Source of the DNA: Saprospiraceae bacterium
GTDB taxonomy: Bacteria > Bacteroidota > Bacteroidia > Chitinophagales > Saprospiraceae
DNA length: 64,000 nt
Direction: 5' to 3'
NCBI GenBank assembly: GCA_030729925.1
Contig: JANQWK010000089.1
Location: 1 to 64,000, forward strand
Under the pieces are notes generated by a model. The model did not search any database and was not told the origin of the DNA. It worked only from the letters and a program-made list of their open reading frames with translations. A program made the position numbers and the translations under genes. Positions 52,243 to 61,607 of the stretch are shown in pieces. Every line of letters starts with the position of its first letter. The first letter of the stretch is position 1.

Positions 52243-54237
52243 ATGAAAAAATTGGTTTTCTTTTTCTCCCTGGTGATGGTACTGTGGTGTCATGACCTTG
52301 CTGCGCAAAAAAAAGAGTCGTGGAAGCAGCTTGTGCAAAAAGCAGAGCTGCTGGCCGTTAAAAAGGATTATGGTGCGGCTGCAGATCACTATGAACGGGC
52401 CTGGCGCCTGAAAGAGAAGAAAAAGGATTTTGCTTTTGCCGCAGGCGAAAATTACTACCTCGCCCGGAATTACCGAAAGGCGGCAGAGCTGTACCAGGCG
52501 CTGCGCGATGAAACAGATCAGTTTCCGCTGCTGGGGTTAAAGTATGCGAGGAGTTTGAAACAGGACGGACAGTATGATCGTGCCGTGAGTGCTTTCGAGG
52601 ATTTCCTAAATACTTATAATGGAGAGGGTAAGGCGATGCTGCGCGATATTATCAGCAATGAGGTGGCCGGCTGCGAGTTGGGCACCCAGCTGCCTGCTCA
52701 GATGGACCGCACGATAGAGCTGGTTTTCCCGGAAGGGACAGTGAATACCGACGGGATGGAGTTCGGCCCGGTGAGTGCACCCGATGGCTCGTTTTTCTTT
52801 TCTTCGGATCGCGGTGGGATTGCCCGCATTTATAGTCTTACTGCCGAAGACGGAGCCCCGGGAGTGGCTAAAACGCCGGAGAATTTTCCCCTGATCCAGA
52901 ACGGACAGTATAGCCATGGATCTTTTACCCCCGACGGAGAACGGTTTTATTTTACCATTTGCAATGCCGGCGAAAAATGGGATGATATCAATACCCGCTG
53001 TGAGATTTATTTTCTGGATAGGACAGATAACGGCTGGTCTGCTCCCCAGCGCTTGCCGGATTTTGTGAATGCACCCGGCGTGAATGCCACCCACCCCCTG
53101 GCCTTGTTTGTGGGCGGTGAGGAATGGGTGATCTTTTCTGCTAACCTGGAAGGGGGCAGGGGAGGCATGGACCTGTGGTATGTCAAAAGGAGTCGCTATG
53201 ATGCCAATGCGCCTTTTTCACAGCCCGTGAACCTGGGACCCATTGTGAATACGGCGGGACACGAGATTACACCGTTTTTTGATGCAGATCAGGATATGCT
53301 GTATTTTTCTTCTACCGGCCATGTGAGCATAGGCGGGTTTGATGTGTTTCGGACAAAGGGCAGCGGTACCAATTGGAGTGCCGTGGAGAATGCCGGGATG
53401 CCATATAATTCAGCTGCAGATGATTTTGGTTTTGTGTTGGATGTGAACCAGACCGGAGGATACCTGGTGTCAAACCGACCTTTCGGGGCACAAAAACCGA
53501 ATACGACCAATACCGATGTGTTTCGGTTCAACAACCTCAACCGCCGACTGGCCTTGAGAGGTGCCGTATATGAGGCTTCGGGCGACATTATTCCCGATGT
53601 GCAGGTAGATTTGTATCAGATTCGCGATGGGATGGAGCGCCTGGTAGGCAGCGATGTTTTTGGCGATGGCCGATACGAGTTTATTATTGAGCCCAACCAA
53701 AGTTATAAGTTGGAGTGCTACAAATTGGGGTACCTGACCGCTGGTTTTTCAGTGGAGACCAATGATCCTACTCGAGTGGTGTATGGAGAGGCCGTGGTGA
53801 TGGAGGAAGAGCCTACCGTGGTGGTTCCCGCCAAACCGGCCGAGACAAAACCCGCTCCTCCCGTAGTGGATGAAAAGGAAGTGGCTTTTCTGAATGAAGC
53901 GGGTAAGGAATATACGACCGCTGGCAATGGTCCCGATGATAAACTAAGCTATCGCTCAAAAGCCCGTCGTTATCACGGCGATTATTTTAAAATTCAGGTG
54001 AGCGCTACGCCAAAATACAACCTCGCACAGCCCAAGTTTAAGGCGCTGGAGACACACGGAGCACTGGAAACCGAATACCTGACCACCGCAAAGATGACCC
54101 GAATCATGATCGGGGTGTTTTTTACAGCACAAGAGGCGTTCGAGACCCTGGCCAAGGTTCAAACCATGGGCTTTCCACAGGCTTTTGTGGTGAAATATAC
54201 CGAAGGGCTTAGATATGGTAGAGTAAACCCCTATTGA
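52243..54237 (+). CDS. TPR-PD40 protein with C-terminal SPOR-like domain (PorE-like plan)
   Basis: 664 residues from ATG 52243 with a signal peptide (LVFFFSLVMVLWCHDLAAQ); a TTG start at 52144 would lie inside purN. TPR helices span about 24-140. WD40-like PD40 repeats fill about 170-430 (MEFGPVSAPDGSFFFSSDRG; HGSFTPDGERFYF; GYLVSNRP). A carboxypeptidase-regulatory-like beta domain follows (435-520; LRGAVYEASGDIIPDVQVDL), then a Pro/Val-rich linker (525-545) and a SPOR-like domain (about 578-654; DYFKIQVSATPKYNLAQPKF). PorE of the type IX system has the same order but ends in an OmpA-like domain. A peptidoglycan-tethered scaffold is likely. Last gene of the bamD operon; repeat R7 follows. Confidence 0.85.
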   Translation: MKKLVFFFSLVMVLWCHDLAAQKKESWKQLVQKAELLAVKKDYGAAADHYERAWRLKEKKKDFAFAAGENYYLARNYRKAAELYQALRDETDQFPLLGLKYARSLKQDGQYDRAVSAFEDFLNTYNGEGKAMLRDIISNEVAGCELGTQLPAQMDRTIELVFPEGTVNTDGMEFGPVSAPDGSFFFSSDRGGIARIYSLTAEDGAPGVAKTPENFPLIQNGQYSHGSFTPDGERFYFTICNAGEKWDDINTRCEIYFLDRTDNGWSAPQRLPDFVNAPGVNATHPLALFVGGEEWVIFSANLEGGRGGMDLWYVKRSRYDANAPFSQPVNLGPIVNTAGHEITPFFDADQDMLYFSSTGHVSIGGFDVFRTKGSGTNWSAVENAGMPYNSAADDFGFVLDVNQTGGYLVSNRPFGAQKPNTTNTDVFRFNNLNRRLALRGAVYEASGDIIPDVQVDLYQIRDGMERLVGSDVFGDGRYEFIIEPNQSYKLECYKLGYLTAGFSVETNDPTRVVYGEAVVMEEEPTVVVPAKPAETKPAPPVVDEKEVAFLNEAGKEYTTAGNGPDDKLSYRSKARRYHGDYFKIQVSATPKYNLAQPKFKALETHGALETEYLTTAKMTRIMIGVFFTAQEAFETLAKVQTMGFPQAFVVKYTEGLRYGRVNPY

Positions 54238-54268
54238 TCTTCTGATTGTCGAAATAGCAGCAAAGAAA

Positions 54269-54370
54269 GGTTACTTTTTGGGCTGCCGGGGTATTAATAA
54301 GGGTAATCAGGTGCAAGGCACCTTAAGGTGCCTTGCACCTGTCTTTCAAGTAGTTGATTACCAAATTATT
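54269..54370 (+). repeat. Dispersed palindromic repeat, copy R7 (perfect palindrome)
   Basis: GGTTAC 54269-54274, TATTAATA, then a perfect 32-bp palindrome at 54309-54340 with left arm AGGTGCAAGGCACCTT. A TTGATT tail follows with less conserved flank. It starts 31 bp after the stop of the PD40 gene and reads in the same direction, in a gap between converging genes. Confidence 0.92.
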
Positions 54371-54388
54371 ATCAATTTTAATTGATCT

Positions 54389-55339
54389 CTATTCCGGTAG
54401 CAGTGCGCTGCCCAGGCGTTGATTCATCCCGATATTGCCTTGCAGGCCGCCCGTGTGGATGGCGAGGAGGGTGGTGCCGGGTGGAAAGGCTCCTTTTGCA
54501 ATCAGGTCATACACGCCAAATAGCATTTTTCCGGTATATACGGGATCCAGCATGATGCCTTGTTCCTCGTATTGTTGCCGGATAAACTCCAGCAGTTTGG
54601 GTTGGTGTTTGGCGTACCCGCCAAAATGGTAGTCCGGGATGATCTGCCAGTTGCCCGGATCGTTTTCCGACAACAAGGATCCGATGTTTCGGGTCATAAA
54701 GTCGCCTTTGAGCACGGGCAAGCCAAGCATCCGGGTTTTTCCGGAAAAACCGCGGATGAGTCCTGCAAGGGTTCCGCCTGTCCCGCAGGCGCAGGCTACT
54801 GCGTCGGGAAGCTTCGAATCGCATTGGGCGCTGATTTCTTGGGCGAGTTCCACGCAACCTTCGAGGGCATAGGCGTTGGTTCCTCCCTCGGGCAGGATAT
54901 AGACCGACCCGTATTCCCGCTCCAAACCGCGCACAAATTCCGGATCGTCTTTTTGCCGATAGGCAGCACGGGACAAAAAATGCAGGTGCATGCCGTATGC
55001 GCGGGCTTTGCTTAAGGTGGGATTGTCGGCAGCCTCAGGTTCTCCTCTGATAATTCCAATAGTTTCGAAACCAGTGAGCTGTCCTGCAGCTGCTACTGCC
55101 AGAATATGGTTGGAAAACGCTCCGCCGAAAGTCAGCAGCCGTTGGTGGCCGCTTGCGGCTGCCTGGAGGAGATTGAATTTGAGTTTGCGCCATTTGTTGC
55201 CACACCATTCAGGTGCGGCAGGGTGATACAGGAGATCGTCCCGCTTGAGGAGTAGCTGTACCTCCCTGCCGGGCACTGGCTGCAGCGCCTGAATGGGGGA
55301 AGCCCCAACAGCTGCAAGGAGCTGATGGAGGGCTGTCAT
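54389..55339 (-). CDS. PLP enzyme of the ACC deaminase / D-cysteine desulfhydrase family
   Basis: 316 residues from ATG 55339, which overlaps the stop of the M16 gene as TGATG; a longer reading from 55513 would lie inside that gene. The PLP-lysine block is GNKWRKLKFNL near residue 48, followed by LTFGGAFSNHILAVAAAG and the phosphate-binding CGTGGTLAGLI. The C-terminal YTGKMLFGVYDLI and TLLAIHTGGLQG also match. Family members open the ACC ring or remove sulfide from D-cysteine; the sequence does not decide which. It is translated after the M16 protease, so both are on one minus-strand transcript. Confidence 0.88.
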   Translation of the reverse strand: MTALHQLLAAVGASPIQALQPVPGREVQLLLKRDDLLYHPAAPEWCGNKWRKLKFNLLQAAASGHQRLLTFGGAFSNHILAVAAAGQLTGFETIGIIRGEPEAADNPTLSKARAYGMHLHFLSRAAYRQKDDPEFVRGLEREYGSVYILPEGGTNAYALEGCVELAQEISAQCDSKLPDAVACACGTGGTLAGLIRGFSGKTRMLGLPVLKGDFMTRNIGSLLSENDPGNWQIIPDYHFGGYAKHQPKLLEFIRQQYEEQGIMLDPVYTGKMLFGVYDLIAKGAFPPGTTLLAIHTGGLQGNIGMNQRLGSALLPE

Positions 55340-58197
55340 CAGTAGCCAAAAATTTCTTCCAGGGTGACCGTATTGATGGTTCCCAGGGATTCCAGATAGG
55401 CCATATTGGTGGTTTTTCGGTCGCCCATTACCATAAATCGCAGGGGTTTTTCCCGGATGTAGGTTTCGTGAAATTGCCGTAGGGGCGATACAATATCCGG
55501 GGAGGACAGCCATTCGTACATATACCGGCGATAGTCGTGGTCAAATCCCATCGCCTGGGCATCCAGGTATTCTCCAAGTATTTTGTCGGGGGCAATCCGC
55601 TCGCTCTCCACTAATTTGAGCAAGGATTGCCGTGCCTGGTTGATCTGTTCGGGATTGACCGGCATATTGCGCAAGATATGACTTAGGGCTGGAATCGCCG
55701 TGGCAACTTTGTCGGGTTGCGTACCCACGTAGGCCGAAAGGTAGTGGGGGTCTTCCTTCTTGTGCGGGGCACCAAAATAGGCGTAAGACGAGTAGGCGAG
55801 TCCTTTGGATTCGCGAATTTCCTGGAAAACGATGGAAGATAAGCCGCTGCCAAAGTAGGAGTTGTACAGCGGGCGGGCTTTGTAGGCTTCCAGGTCGAAA
55901 GCGTCGGTACTTTTCCCGAGCATCAGAATTTCGTTTTGGACGATCGGGAAATCGAGGAAAAACAGTTCGTTGCGATCCAGGGTATGGGTGGGGAACCGGC
56001 GTGGCTGGGGCAGCGGCCGGGTTCCTGCTTTTGCCGTAAAGGGGCGCAAGAGGCGGCCCAGTTTTTCTGCAGGCTGTTTGCCGTAAAACAAAACCTGGAA
56101 GGGATATTGGAAGAGTCCCCCGATCTTCGCCATCAGTTGTTCCGGCTGGATGGCGTAAAGTTCATCGGTAGAAAGCAGATTCGTAAAGGGGGAGTCGGAG
56201 CCGTATTTGGCATAGCTGGCCAGGGCGTGTTTTAGCACCACGTTGCGGTCCTGCTTGCTGTTTTCCCGACGGGTGAGGATATCCGATACCAGATTTTCGT
56301 AGGCCAACTCATCGGTTTGCAGGGAAAAGAGGTAATGGTGCAACAACTCCAGCCCTTTTTCGAGACTTTCCTCTAATCCGTTGAGGGCGATAGCGGTGCG
56401 TTCGGCATCAACGTGAAATTCATAGCCAAGTCCCAGTTTGTAAAACTCCTGGGCTACCGCTGTCGCGGAAAAACGATCGGTACCGAGGTATTCCAGGTAC
56501 CTGCTGGCGATCCGCAGCTCCGGATCGTGGTTTTTGCCCAGTTCAAACACAAACTCCAGCGTGAACAATTCATTGGTTTGGTTTTTGGTTTGCTTGATGG
56601 AAACTCCATTGTCGAGCGGATGGGTGTTGATCCATTCATCGAAATCAACGAATACGGGCTGGAGCCGGGTTTCCGGCTGTGCGAGAAATTGTTGGGCAAA
56701 ATCGGAGTATTGCTCGTTTTGGATGGGCACGGGGGTGATGGGGGGCTGGCTAACCCGCACGATGCCGGGATCTTCTCCCTGATGTTTATATACGATTGCC
56801 TGGGGTTGCCCCAGGTGCTGTTGGGCATATTGTATGATGGTAGCTTTGTCGAGCTGCATGAGCCACTCGGCTGTATCCAGGTAGTCCTCCCAGGTAAGCC
56901 CCTGGAGGAAGTAGGAAGTGAGGATATTGACCCGATCCCGGTTGGAGGTCAAAATGTGTTGCTGATGGAGCTTGAAGTTCTTGGCCAAGGCCTGTGGAAG
57001 CCAGGACTCGAATTCGCCCCGACAAAGCAGGTTGATCTGTTCTTGTAGTAGTTCGCGAACTTCTTCTAAGGTTTGGTCTTGCTTGGGCATCCCAAACAGC
57101 CCGATGGCGCTGTAATCCTGGAAATTCCAGGTCCAGGCATTGGCTTGCAGGACTTTTTGCTGTCGGTTGAGGTGGATATCCAGCAATCCGGTTTCGTCGT
57201 TCTGGAGGATGTTTTCCAGGAGCAGCAACCAGCGCAGGGTGGTTTTGGCATCGCCGTGGATTTTCCAGGCGAGATATACAAAGGGCGATTCCTGGCCGAG
57301 GACCTCAAGCAATTGGTTGGCAGGCAGCTCAGGTTGGTTGATTTCAGGGCCATGGGGTATTTCGGCAGCCTGGTAAGGGCCAAAGTATTTTTCCGCGAGG
57401 GCGATGACCTCTTTAGGGTCGAAATCACCGGAGAGGATCATACCCATGTTGTTGGGGCGGTAAAACTGACTAAAAAACTCCTGAATTTTTTGCTGGGAAG
57501 GGTTTTTGAGTTGTTCTGCCGGACCGATGACGGTCTGAGTGCCATAGGGGTGATCCGGGAAAAGCAGGGTGCGCAGCGCAGCAGTAGCTTTGCGGTGGTC
57601 GTTGACCTGGGTCATGTTGAATTCTTCGTAAACCGTTTCCAGCTCGGTGTGAAACAGGCGCAGGGCCATATAACTGAAGCGTTCGGATTCGAGCTGCATC
57701 CAGCGTTCGAGTTCGTTGGAAGGAATATCGTTGATGTAAACCGTTTGGTCGTAACCGGTATAGGCATTGGTGCCTCTTGCTCCGATGGCAGACAGCAGTT
57801 TGTCGTATTCGTTAGAGGCTACGAAGCTGGCAGCTTCGAGCGATAGCTGGTCTATTTGGGCATAAATGGCTTTTTTCTGATCCGGATCCTCCGTGTGGCG
57901 GTGCTGCTCGAACAAATCAGAGATTTCAGCCAGTAGCGCCGATTCGCGTTCCCAGTCCAGGGTTCCGATTTTGTCACTCCCTTTGAACAACATGTGTTCC
58001 ATGTAGTGCGCCAGCCCGGCCAGTCCGGGAGGATCGTTTTTGGCGCCAGCCTTGACGACAATATGGGTATAAATTCTGGGTTCCAGCTTGTTGGGGCCCA
58101 TGATCAAAGTCAGGCCGTTGGAAAGGGTGTGTGTTTGGAAAGTATGGATGGGGGTAGGGTTCATGTAAATGCGTTTGTGAACAAATGAATAGCTCAT
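55339..58197 (-). CDS. M16 family zinc peptidase (insulinase-like)
   Basis: 952 residues from ATG 58197; a start at 58164 (MNPTPIHTF) gives 941 and is almost equally good. No signal peptide is seen. The inverted zinc motif is HYMEH (64-68), with the downstream Glu in LETVYEEFN. Two homologous M16 halves follow (a C-terminal half near 520-940 without a zinc motif), as in single-chain insulinase/PqqL-type peptidases. It probably degrades peptides in the cytoplasm or, if exported by another route, outside. The stop overlaps the ACC deaminase-like start. A terminator-like hairpin separates it from the BNR gene. Confidence 0.9.
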   Translation of the reverse strand: MSYSFVHKRIYMNPTPIHTFQTHTLSNGLTLIMGPNKLEPRIYTHIVVKAGAKNDPPGLAGLAHYMEHMLFKGSDKIGTLDWERESALLAEISDLFEQHRHTEDPDQKKAIYAQIDQLSLEAASFVASNEYDKLLSAIGARGTNAYTGYDQTVYINDIPSNELERWMQLESERFSYMALRLFHTELETVYEEFNMTQVNDHRKATAALRTLLFPDHPYGTQTVIGPAEQLKNPSQQKIQEFFSQFYRPNNMGMILSGDFDPKEVIALAEKYFGPYQAAEIPHGPEINQPELPANQLLEVLGQESPFVYLAWKIHGDAKTTLRWLLLLENILQNDETGLLDIHLNRQQKVLQANAWTWNFQDYSAIGLFGMPKQDQTLEEVRELLQEQINLLCRGEFESWLPQALAKNFKLHQQHILTSNRDRVNILTSYFLQGLTWEDYLDTAEWLMQLDKATIIQYAQQHLGQPQAIVYKHQGEDPGIVRVSQPPITPVPIQNEQYSDFAQQFLAQPETRLQPVFVDFDEWINTHPLDNGVSIKQTKNQTNELFTLEFVFELGKNHDPELRIASRYLEYLGTDRFSATAVAQEFYKLGLGYEFHVDAERTAIALNGLEESLEKGLELLHHYLFSLQTDELAYENLVSDILTRRENSKQDRNVVLKHALASYAKYGSDSPFTNLLSTDELYAIQPEQLMAKIGGLFQYPFQVLFYGKQPAEKLGRLLRPFTAKAGTRPLPQPRRFPTHTLDRNELFFLDFPIVQNEILMLGKSTDAFDLEAYKARPLYNSYFGSGLSSIVFQEIRESKGLAYSSYAYFGAPHKKEDPHYLSAYVGTQPDKVATAIPALSHILRNMPVNPEQINQARQSLLKLVESERIAPDKILGEYLDAQAMGFDHDYRRYMYEWLSSPDIVSPLRQFHETYIREKPLRFMVMGDRKTTNMAYLESLGTINTVTLEEIFGY

Positions 58198-58243
58198 TTA
58201 AACAGGTTTGGATGGGGTTTGGTTCCGCAGAAACGGGTAAGGT

Positions 58244-58279
58244 CAAAAAAACCCCTGCATGCGCGCATGCAGGGGTTTT
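58244..58279 (-). terminator. Rho-independent-type terminator after the BNR gene
   Basis: A perfect 32-bp inverted repeat (58248-58279) with AAAACCCCTGCATGCG as one arm, followed on the minus strand by a seven-T run. It lies 22 bp after the stop of the BNR protein gene. Its core TGCATGCGCGCATGCA alternates purine and pyrimidine throughout. Confidence 0.85.
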
Positions 58280-58301
58280 GGGCATGGATGCCGACAACAA
58301 A

Positions 58302-61300
58302 CTAGTTACTGGAAATAGCTGTTGGGGTCTTGGCTAAGGTAAAGCGGGTGGCTTGTACCTTGTCGGTGTAGGTTTTGAATTCGCCGGTCAAGAAGGCGTT
58401 GAGTTGCTCGATGGTGTCTGCGAGCTGCGATTTGGCTTGTTCCATAGCGATCTGGGCGGATTGTCCTGGAGCGCCGGTGGAAGAACGCAGGTAAGAGAAT
58501 GCGGTCATGAGTGAGCCATTCAGCAGACCCGGAGTTCGGTTGATGCCCTTTTGTCCCGGAGGATCCATGTAAAGTTTTTGCAGGGTAGCAATTTTTTCGT
58601 CCATAGATTTGCCCATATCGGTAAGGGCTTTTTTGTCTGCCGCACTGAGGTCGGTCTCTGCCTGTCGGATAGCCTGATTGACCAGGGCGATGGTCTTTTT
58701 AGCTTGTTTGAGTTGGTCAAAACCCTGGGTAGCTGTTTCCACGACCTTTGCAAATGCTTGGTAGGCTGCGAGTTTGGCTTCGAGGTCGGCTTTGGAGACC
58801 TGGATTCTCGGATCGGTGTGTACGGTTACCGTGGTGGAATCCTTGTAGTCGTCAATGCTGAACACCAGGTTGTAGGTACCGGGCAATACCTGTACGCCGC
58901 CGGGCAGGTTGCTGCCTGGTCTGGAATCCTGGAAGCTGGGGAAGCGCACGCCGTCCATTTCCAGTCTCCAGCTTATGCGGTTCAGGCCGGAATCTATGCG
59001 TGCAGTAAAGGTCCTGACGATGTTGCCGGAGGCATCTTTGACCTGTACTTTGGCATTGTACTTGCCACTGCCCGACCCTGCGTTGCCTCTGCCCCATCCC
59101 ATGAAGGATTCTTCCTGGGCCTCTTCGGCTTTTTTGTCTTTATCGGAGGGGTTGTACCACAGGGTGATGTGCGCATCGGCGGATTTGTTGCTTGCGTCGT
59201 AAATGGCATCCCCGATGAAGCGGGTGCCCTCGTAGGAGCGGCTTTCGGCCAGCCAGGCATCCGGAGCGGCAAATACCCGGAAGGGTTCATCGAGCACCTT
59301 GCCTTTGCTGCGGGCCAATTCGCGGATAGGTCGGATATCGTCGAGGACATAGAAGGAGCGACCGAAGGTAGCGATGATCAGGTCGTGGTCTCTGCTGTGG
59401 ATTTTCAGGTCGGCTGTAGGAACAGCCGGGTAGCCGTGTGTCCATTTTGACCAGTTTTTGCCTTTGTCTATGGACAGGTAAAGCCCGCAGTCTGTTCCCA
59501 GCCAGAGGATATCCTCCACCTCCGGATCCTGCACGATAGACAGGGTATAACAATCCACTTGTGCGGGATTGATTATGCTGGTAAACGTGGCTCCGTAATT
59601 ACTGGTATGGAAAGCCATAGGTCTGAAGTCATTGCGGCGGTAATCGTTGACCACAATCAAGGCCTCGCCGGGGTTTTTGGCGGAAGCCACGATTTGAGGG
59701 ATCCAGCTGCCGGCTTTTGCACCGGGAAGTTTGGAAGCCAGGTTGGTCCAGGTTTTGCCACCATCTCTGGTCAGTTGCAGGTTGCCGTCGTCGGTTCCCA
59801 CCCAAATCACATTTTGATCCAGGGGACTGGGTTCGATGGCCAGAATAGTGGTATGGTTTTCCGCCTGGGTATTGTCTATGGTGAGTCCACCGCTTTCGTA
59901 TTGTTTTTGCTTTTCGGGATCGTTGGTAGTCAGGTCAGGAGAGATGATTTCCCAGGACTGTCCGTGATCCATGCTTTTGTGGACAAATTGGCTGCCGTAG
60001 TAAATACCGCTCGCATGGAAAGGGTTCTGCACAAAAGCGGCATTCCAGTTGAAGCGCAATTTGACGCCTTCGGGATGAATGGGTTTGATGTTTTGGGTTT
60101 GACCGGTTTTGGTGTCAACCCGTCCGACGTTTCCGCCCTGGGACATGGCGTAGATGTAGCGGCTGTCATCGGGTTGGAAGCCGACGTCAAAGCCATCGCC
60201 AAAATACACTTCCTGCCAGTCGGCGTTGCGGATACCGCCTGAGCGCCACACGCTGCTGGGGCCTACCCAGGAGCCGTTGTCCTGCATACCGCCGCCTACG
60301 TTGTAGGGGATGCTCATGTCGTAGTTGACGTGGTAAAACTGTCCTACGGGGATATTTTCCGCAAAGGTCCATTTTTCGCCCCCGTCTTTGGTGATGTACA
60401 AGCCCCCGTCGTTACCCTCGATAATGTGCAGGGGATTGTTGGGGTTAATCCAGAACGCATGGTGGTCGGGGTGAATGTCCCTGTTCCCAAAATTCTGGAA
60501 AGATTTACCGCCGTCTTCGGATTTACCCATGCCGGAATGGATGGTATAGACGCGGTTTTCGTTGAGCGGATCTACAAAGATATCGTAGTAGTAAAAGGGG
60601 CGGTTGCCAATTTCGTCCTTGTCGTTCATCATGACCCAAGTGGCTCCGCCGTCGGTCGAACGGTAAAAGGCATTCTTTTTGGCTTCCAGCAGGGCATAGA
60701 CGACGTTGGGTTTGGAGGGTGCGATAGCGAGACCTGCTCTTCCGAGTTCGCCCTCGGGCAGACCGTCTTTGGCAGTTCGCTGAGTCCATGTTTTACCCCC
60801 GTCGTGGGTGATGTAGATCCCGGAGCCCGGTCCGCCGGAGTTGAACGTCCAGGGTTTGCGGCCGTATTCCCACATGGCCGCGATGAGTTTGTTGGGGTTT
60901 TGAGGGTCAATGACGAGATCCGCCACTCCGGTTTGGTCATTGACATAGAGTATTTTTTCCCAAGACTGACCGCCATCGGTGGTTTTGTACACCCCTCTTT
61001 CTGCGTTGGGGCCCCAGATAGAGCCCATGGCTCCCACAAAAACCACATCCGGGTTGTCGGGATGGATGATGATGCGGTGGATGGTTTTTGTTTCTTTCAG
61101 TCCAAGGTGCATCCAGGTTTTACCGCCATCGAGACTTTTAAAAATCCCAATTCCGCTGTTGTGGGAGTTTCTGGGGTTCCCTTCTCCGGTACCCACCCAG
61201 ATTTCGCTGGGATTGTTTTGGTTGATCGCGATCGCGCCGATAGACTGATTGTCCTGGTCGTCGAAGATGGGCGTCCAGGATGTCCCGCCGCTCTCAGATT

Positions 61301-61508
61301 TCCAAAGTCCACCGGAAGCAGCACCGGCATAGATGATGTCCGGATTACTGACCACAGCATCAATAGCCGTGATCCGCCCGCTCATACCCGCGGGACCAAT
61401 ATTTCTGGCTTTCATGCCAGCGAGCTTGCTCATATCTACTTGCTGGGCCTGGCCGGTTACGGCAAACAGGATCGCAAGGAGCAACCCAAAAGTGCGTTGG
61501 ATTTTCAT
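58302..61508 (-). CDS. Exported BNR/sortilin-like repeat protein
   Basis: 1068 residues with a signal peptide (IQRTFGLLLAILFAVTGQAQ). The first ~700 residues contain many BNR-type repeats with the S-x-D-G-G-x-x-W core: SESGGTSWTP, SLDGGKTWMH, TTDGGQSWEK, THDGGKTWTQ, STDGGATWVM, which fold as one or two beta-propellers (VPS10/sortilin or sialidase-like). A beta-sandwich (about 830-910; SGNIVRTFTARIDSGLNRIS) and a helical tail end the protein. Such proteins are often annotated as glycosyl hydrolases, but no catalytic residues of a glycosidase are visible. Probably extracellular or periplasmic. It is followed by a clear terminator. Confidence 0.87.
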   Translation of the reverse strand: MKIQRTFGLLLAILFAVTGQAQQVDMSKLAGMKARNIGPAGMSGRITAIDAVVSNPDIIYAGAASGGLWKSESGGTSWTPIFDDQDNQSIGAIAINQNNPSEIWVGTGEGNPRNSHNSGIGIFKSLDGGKTWMHLGLKETKTIHRIIIHPDNPDVVFVGAMGSIWGPNAERGVYKTTDGGQSWEKILYVNDQTGVADLVIDPQNPNKLIAAMWEYGRKPWTFNSGGPGSGIYITHDGGKTWTQRTAKDGLPEGELGRAGLAIAPSKPNVVYALLEAKKNAFYRSTDGGATWVMMNDKDEIGNRPFYYYDIFVDPLNENRVYTIHSGMGKSEDGGKSFQNFGNRDIHPDHHAFWINPNNPLHIIEGNDGGLYITKDGGEKWTFAENIPVGQFYHVNYDMSIPYNVGGGMQDNGSWVGPSSVWRSGGIRNADWQEVYFGDGFDVGFQPDDSRYIYAMSQGGNVGRVDTKTGQTQNIKPIHPEGVKLRFNWNAAFVQNPFHASGIYYGSQFVHKSMDHGQSWEIISPDLTTNDPEKQKQYESGGLTIDNTQAENHTTILAIEPSPLDQNVIWVGTDDGNLQLTRDGGKTWTNLASKLPGAKAGSWIPQIVASAKNPGEALIVVNDYRRNDFRPMAFHTSNYGATFTSIINPAQVDCYTLSIVQDPEVEDILWLGTDCGLYLSIDKGKNWSKWTHGYPAVPTADLKIHSRDHDLIIATFGRSFYVLDDIRPIRELARSKGKVLDEPFRVFAAPDAWLAESRSYEGTRFIGDAIYDASNKSADAHITLWYNPSDKDKKAEEAQEESFMGWGRGNAGSGSGKYNAKVQVKDASGNIVRTFTARIDSGLNRISWRLEMDGVRFPSFQDSRPGSNLPGGVQVLPGTYNLVFSIDDYKDSTTVTVHTDPRIQVSKADLEAKLAAYQAFAKVVETATQGFDQLKQAKKTIALVNQAIRQAETDLSAADKKALTDMGKSMDEKIATLQKLYMDPPGQKGINRTPGLLNGSLMTAFSYLRSSTGAPGQSAQIAMEQAKSQLADTIEQLNAFLTGEFKTYTDKVQATRFTLAKTPTAISSN

Positions 61509-61607
61509 AAATGTATATTTTGTTGAATAAGGAATTTAAATTTAAAAAACCTTTTTACCAATCAGACGAAATAGAATATTATTTTGTGTGCAGGAAAAAA
61601 TCCGTTT

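Noticed and set aside
1-54370. Repeats as a CRISPR array or insertion sequence
   Set aside because: The copies are kilobases apart, have no spacers, no cas genes and no transposase frame, and their ends are not terminal inverted repeats.
61561-61590. TTATTTTG as a promoter box for the M14 carboxypeptidase gene
   Set aside because: It has a mismatch at the second base and no TTG at the right distance, so the promoter in this divergent gap remains unassigned.
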